DNA of 64,000 nucleotides from Pseudomonas fulva (GTDB taxonomy: Bacteria > Pseudomonadota > Gammaproteobacteria > Pseudomonadales > Pseudomonadaceae), in NCBI RefSeq assembly GCF_023517795.1, contig NZ_CP082928.1, positions 4,836,001-4,900,000 of the forward strand. The letters are read 5' to 3'. Positions 62,148-64,000 of this stretch are shown one piece after another (position 1 is the stretch's first letter; every line of letters begins with the position of its first letter). The notes under the pieces were generated by a model, which was not told the origin of the DNA, did no database searches, and saw only the letters and a list, made by a program, of their open reading frames with translations. The position numbers and the translations under genes were made by a program.

Positions 62148-63409
62148 TGGGCGCCCTGGACAATCAGCAGGCCGCGGCGCGGGTCATGGCGCGCTGCGAC
62201 GAACTGGCGGCGATCAGCGAGTCCGCCGAGGGCCTGACCCGGGTCTATCTGTCGACCGAGCACCAGCGCGCCAATGCGCTGGTGGGCGAGTGGATGCAGG
62301 CGGCCGGCATGCGCACCTGGCAGGACGCCGTCGGTAATATCTGCGGCCGCTATGAGGGCCAGCGTGCCGGCGCCCAGGCGTTGCTGCTCGGCTCGCACCT
62401 GGACACCGTGCGCAATGCCGGGCGCTACGACGGCATGCTCGGGGTGGTCGCCGCCATCGAGGTGGTGCAGCGCTTTCATGATTTGGGCATGCGCCTGCCG
62501 CTGGCCATCGAGATCGTCGGGTTCGGCGACGAGGAGGGCACGCGCTTCGGTATCACCCTGCTGGGCAGCCGCGGCCTGACCGGCCATTGGCCAAAGGAGT
62601 GGCTCACCCAGGCCGATGCGGATGGCGTCAGCGTCGCCCAGGCGATGACAGCCTGGGGGCTCGATGGCTCGGCTATCGCCAGCGCCGCCCGCCCGACCGG
62701 GGATTTCGCCGCCTATCTGGAACTGCATATCGAGCAGGGCCCGTGCCTGGAGCGCGAGGGCCTGGCGCTCGGTGTGGTCACGGCCATCAATGGCGCGCGC
62801 CGGCTCAATTGCCGCTTCGTCGGCCAGGCCGGGCATGCCGGCACCGTGCCGATGAGTCATCGCCAGGACGCCCTGGCCGCCGCCGCGCAGTGGATGGTGG
62901 CGATCGAGGCACGGACCCGGCAGCACGGCCCGCAGCTGGTGGCCACCGTGGGCCGCCTGCAGTGCCATCCGGGGGCGGTGAACGTCATTCCGGGGGAGGT
63001 CGAGTTGACCCTGGATGTCCGTGGCCCGGAGGATCGCGCCCTGGCCGAGCTGCTCGACGATCTGCTCGACGAGGGCGAGGCCATCGCCCGGCAGCGCGGG
63101 CTTGGCTTCGCTGCCAGCCAGTATTACGGCATTTGCGCGACCCGTTGCGATGCCGCCATGCAGGCGTCGCTGGCGCAGGTGTTGAGTGAGGTGCAGGGGC
63201 GCAGCCTGGCATTGCCCAGTGGCGCCGGCCATGACGCCATCGCCATGGCCGAGCGTTGGCCGGTCGGCATGCTGTTCGTGCGTTGTGCTGGCGGCATCAG
63301 CCATAACCCGGCCGAGGCGGTGGCCGTGGAGGACGTGGGGCTGGCGGTCGAGGCCTACGCGCGGTGGATCCAGGCGCTGGCCCAGCGGCCGCCCGTTTCG
63401 GCGGCCTGA
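62147..63409 (+). CDS. hpxK: Allantoate amidohydrolase
   Basis: A 420-residue M20-family Zn/Mn amidohydrolase. Metal-binding segments are LLGSHLDTVRNAGRYDGMLG, EIVGFGDEEGTRFGITLLGS and YLELHIEQGPCLE, with GHAGTVPMSHRQDAL in the lid domain and SGAGHDAIAMA near the end. It converts allantoate to ureidoglycine, CO2 and ammonia, feeding the aminotransferase just upstream. Homologous beta-ureidopropionases are the main alternative. ATG at 62147 overlaps the upstream stop as TGATG. Confidence 0.9.
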   Translation: MGALDNQQAAARVMARCDELAAISESAEGLTRVYLSTEHQRANALVGEWMQAAGMRTWQDAVGNICGRYEGQRAGAQALLLGSHLDTVRNAGRYDGMLGVVAAIEVVQRFHDLGMRLPLAIEIVGFGDEEGTRFGITLLGSRGLTGHWPKEWLTQADADGVSVAQAMTAWGLDGSAIASAARPTGDFAAYLELHIEQGPCLEREGLALGVVTAINGARRLNCRFVGQAGHAGTVPMSHRQDALAAAAQWMVAIEARTRQHGPQLVATVGRLQCHPGAVNVIPGEVELTLDVRGPEDRALAELLDDLLDEGEAIARQRGLGFAASQYYGICATRCDAAMQASLAQVLSEVQGRSLALPSGAGHDAIAMAERWPVGMLFVRCAGGISHNPAEAVAVEDVGLAVEAYARWIQALAQRPPVSAA

Positions 63410-63425
63410 GGCGAGGGCAGGTCGA

Positions 63426-64000
63426 TCAGTCGGCCTTGCGGGTGTGCACCATGTAGTTGACGTCGACGTCGTTGGCCAGCTTGTAATGCTTGGTCAGCGG
63501 GTTGTAGGTCAGGCCGATGATGTCCTTGACCTGCAGGCCGGCGTCGCGGCTCCACGCGCCCAGCTCGGAGGGGCGGATGAATTTCTTGAAATCATGGGTG
63601 CCACGCGGCAGCAGGCGCAGGATGTATTCGGCGCCGATCACCGCGAACAGGTAAGCCTTGGGGTTACGGTTGATGGTGGAGAAGAACACCTGGCCACCGG
63701 GCTTGACCAGCTTGTGGCAGGCGCGAATCACCGAGGACGGATCCGGTACGTGTTCGAGCATTTCCAGGCAGGTGACCACGTCGAACTGGCCGGGCATCTC
63801 GTCGGCCATGGCTTCGGCGGTGATCTGCCGGTAATCCACTTCCACGCCCGACTCCAGCTGGTGCAGGCGGGCCACGGCCAGGGGCGCTTCGCCCATGTCG
63901 ATGCCGGTCACGCTGGCACCACGCTGGGCCATGGCTTCGCTGAGAATGCCGCCACCACAGCCGACATCGAGCACCTTCTTGCCGGCCAGGCCAGCGCGCT
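63426..64000 (-). CDS. ubiG: Ubiquinone O-methyltransferase UbiG, 3' part
   Basis: The C-terminal part of a SAM methyltransferase that performs both O-methylations of ubiquinone synthesis; the start lies beyond the right edge. Visible segments are [20 protein letters not shown] (SAM motif I), [40 protein letters not shown] and [20 protein letters not shown], ending HTRKAD. It is convergent with the allantoate amidohydrolase gene, 16 bp away. Normally mupP follows it directly. Confidence 0.93.
   Translation of the reverse strand, partial: RAGLAGKKVLDVGCGGGILSEAMAQRGASVTGIDMGEAPLAVARLHQLESGVEVDYRQITAEAMADEMPGQFDVVTCLEMLEHVPDPSSVIRACHKLVKPGGQVFFSTINRNPKAYLFAVIGAEYILRLLPRGTHDFKKFIRPSELGAWSRDAGLQVKDIIGLTYNPLTKHYKLANDVDVNYMVHTRKAD

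Overview
The window is a chromosomal segment of a Pseudomonas species. The evidence is high-GC coding sequence, Pseudomonas-type REP palindromes between genes, and long runs of genes in an order familiar from Pseudomonas genomes: recQ with a FimV-like gene; csaA, an AraC regulator, plcP, agt and cyaB; trkH and ykgJ; a cpx block; scpA, scpB and rluB; yciK with mupP. I cannot fix the species. No tRNA, rRNA, CRISPR array, intact prophage or intact insertion sequence was seen.

Positions 1-6100 are the end of an O-antigen/surface polysaccharide locus. They hold the tail of a DegT-type sugar aminotransferase, a full WbpM-type 4,6-dehydratase, and a convergent dTDP-L-rhamnose operon (rmlB-rmlA-rmlC-rmlD). 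Beyond rmlB lies a short, diverged relic of a second wbpM C-terminus, which looks like a scar of locus exchange. Positions 6059-6946 hold two overlapping small ORFs behind a promoter and a leader whose internal complementarity resembles the P4 CI / P1 C4 class of phage antisense immunity RNAs. I consider this the most unusual feature here.

Positions 7200-22500 contain a chemoreceptor, a GGDEF protein split by an in-frame TAA, the three-gene NAGGN osmoprotectant cluster (asnO, ngg, M42 peptidase) with REP elements inside it, mnmC, the polyphosphate:AMP phosphotransferase pap, and two small conserved genes. Positions 22600-29100 carry recQ, a SlyA-like regulator with a SlyA-type box, its MFS efflux partner, and a FimV-like protein.

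Positions 29370-34880 are a homogentisate catabolic cassette (IclR regulator, hmgA, fumarylacetoacetase, maleylacetoacetate isomerase, AAHS transporter) that appears to have been inserted. Positions 35100-42600 return to core genes, including a phosphate-starvation lipid-remodelling pair (plcP-agt) with a Pho-box-like site, the adenylate cyclase cyaB, and trkH. A roughly 284-bp MITE-like element abuts the ykgJ stop codon. Positions 43000-54700 carry a nitroreductase, a Cpx-type envelope stress system with GTAAA repeats, tRNA and chromosome-segregation genes (yciO, scpA, scpB), rluB, a diguanylate cyclase, yciK and mupP.

Positions 54850-63410 are a purine/ureide nitrogen-scavenging island. It holds hpxXYZ diverging from an RpiR regulator, a polar amino-acid-type ABC transporter, a ureidoglycine/alanine-glyoxylate-type aminotransferase and allantoate amidohydrolase. 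The island sits between mupP and ubiG, which are normally neighbours; ubiG runs off the right edge.
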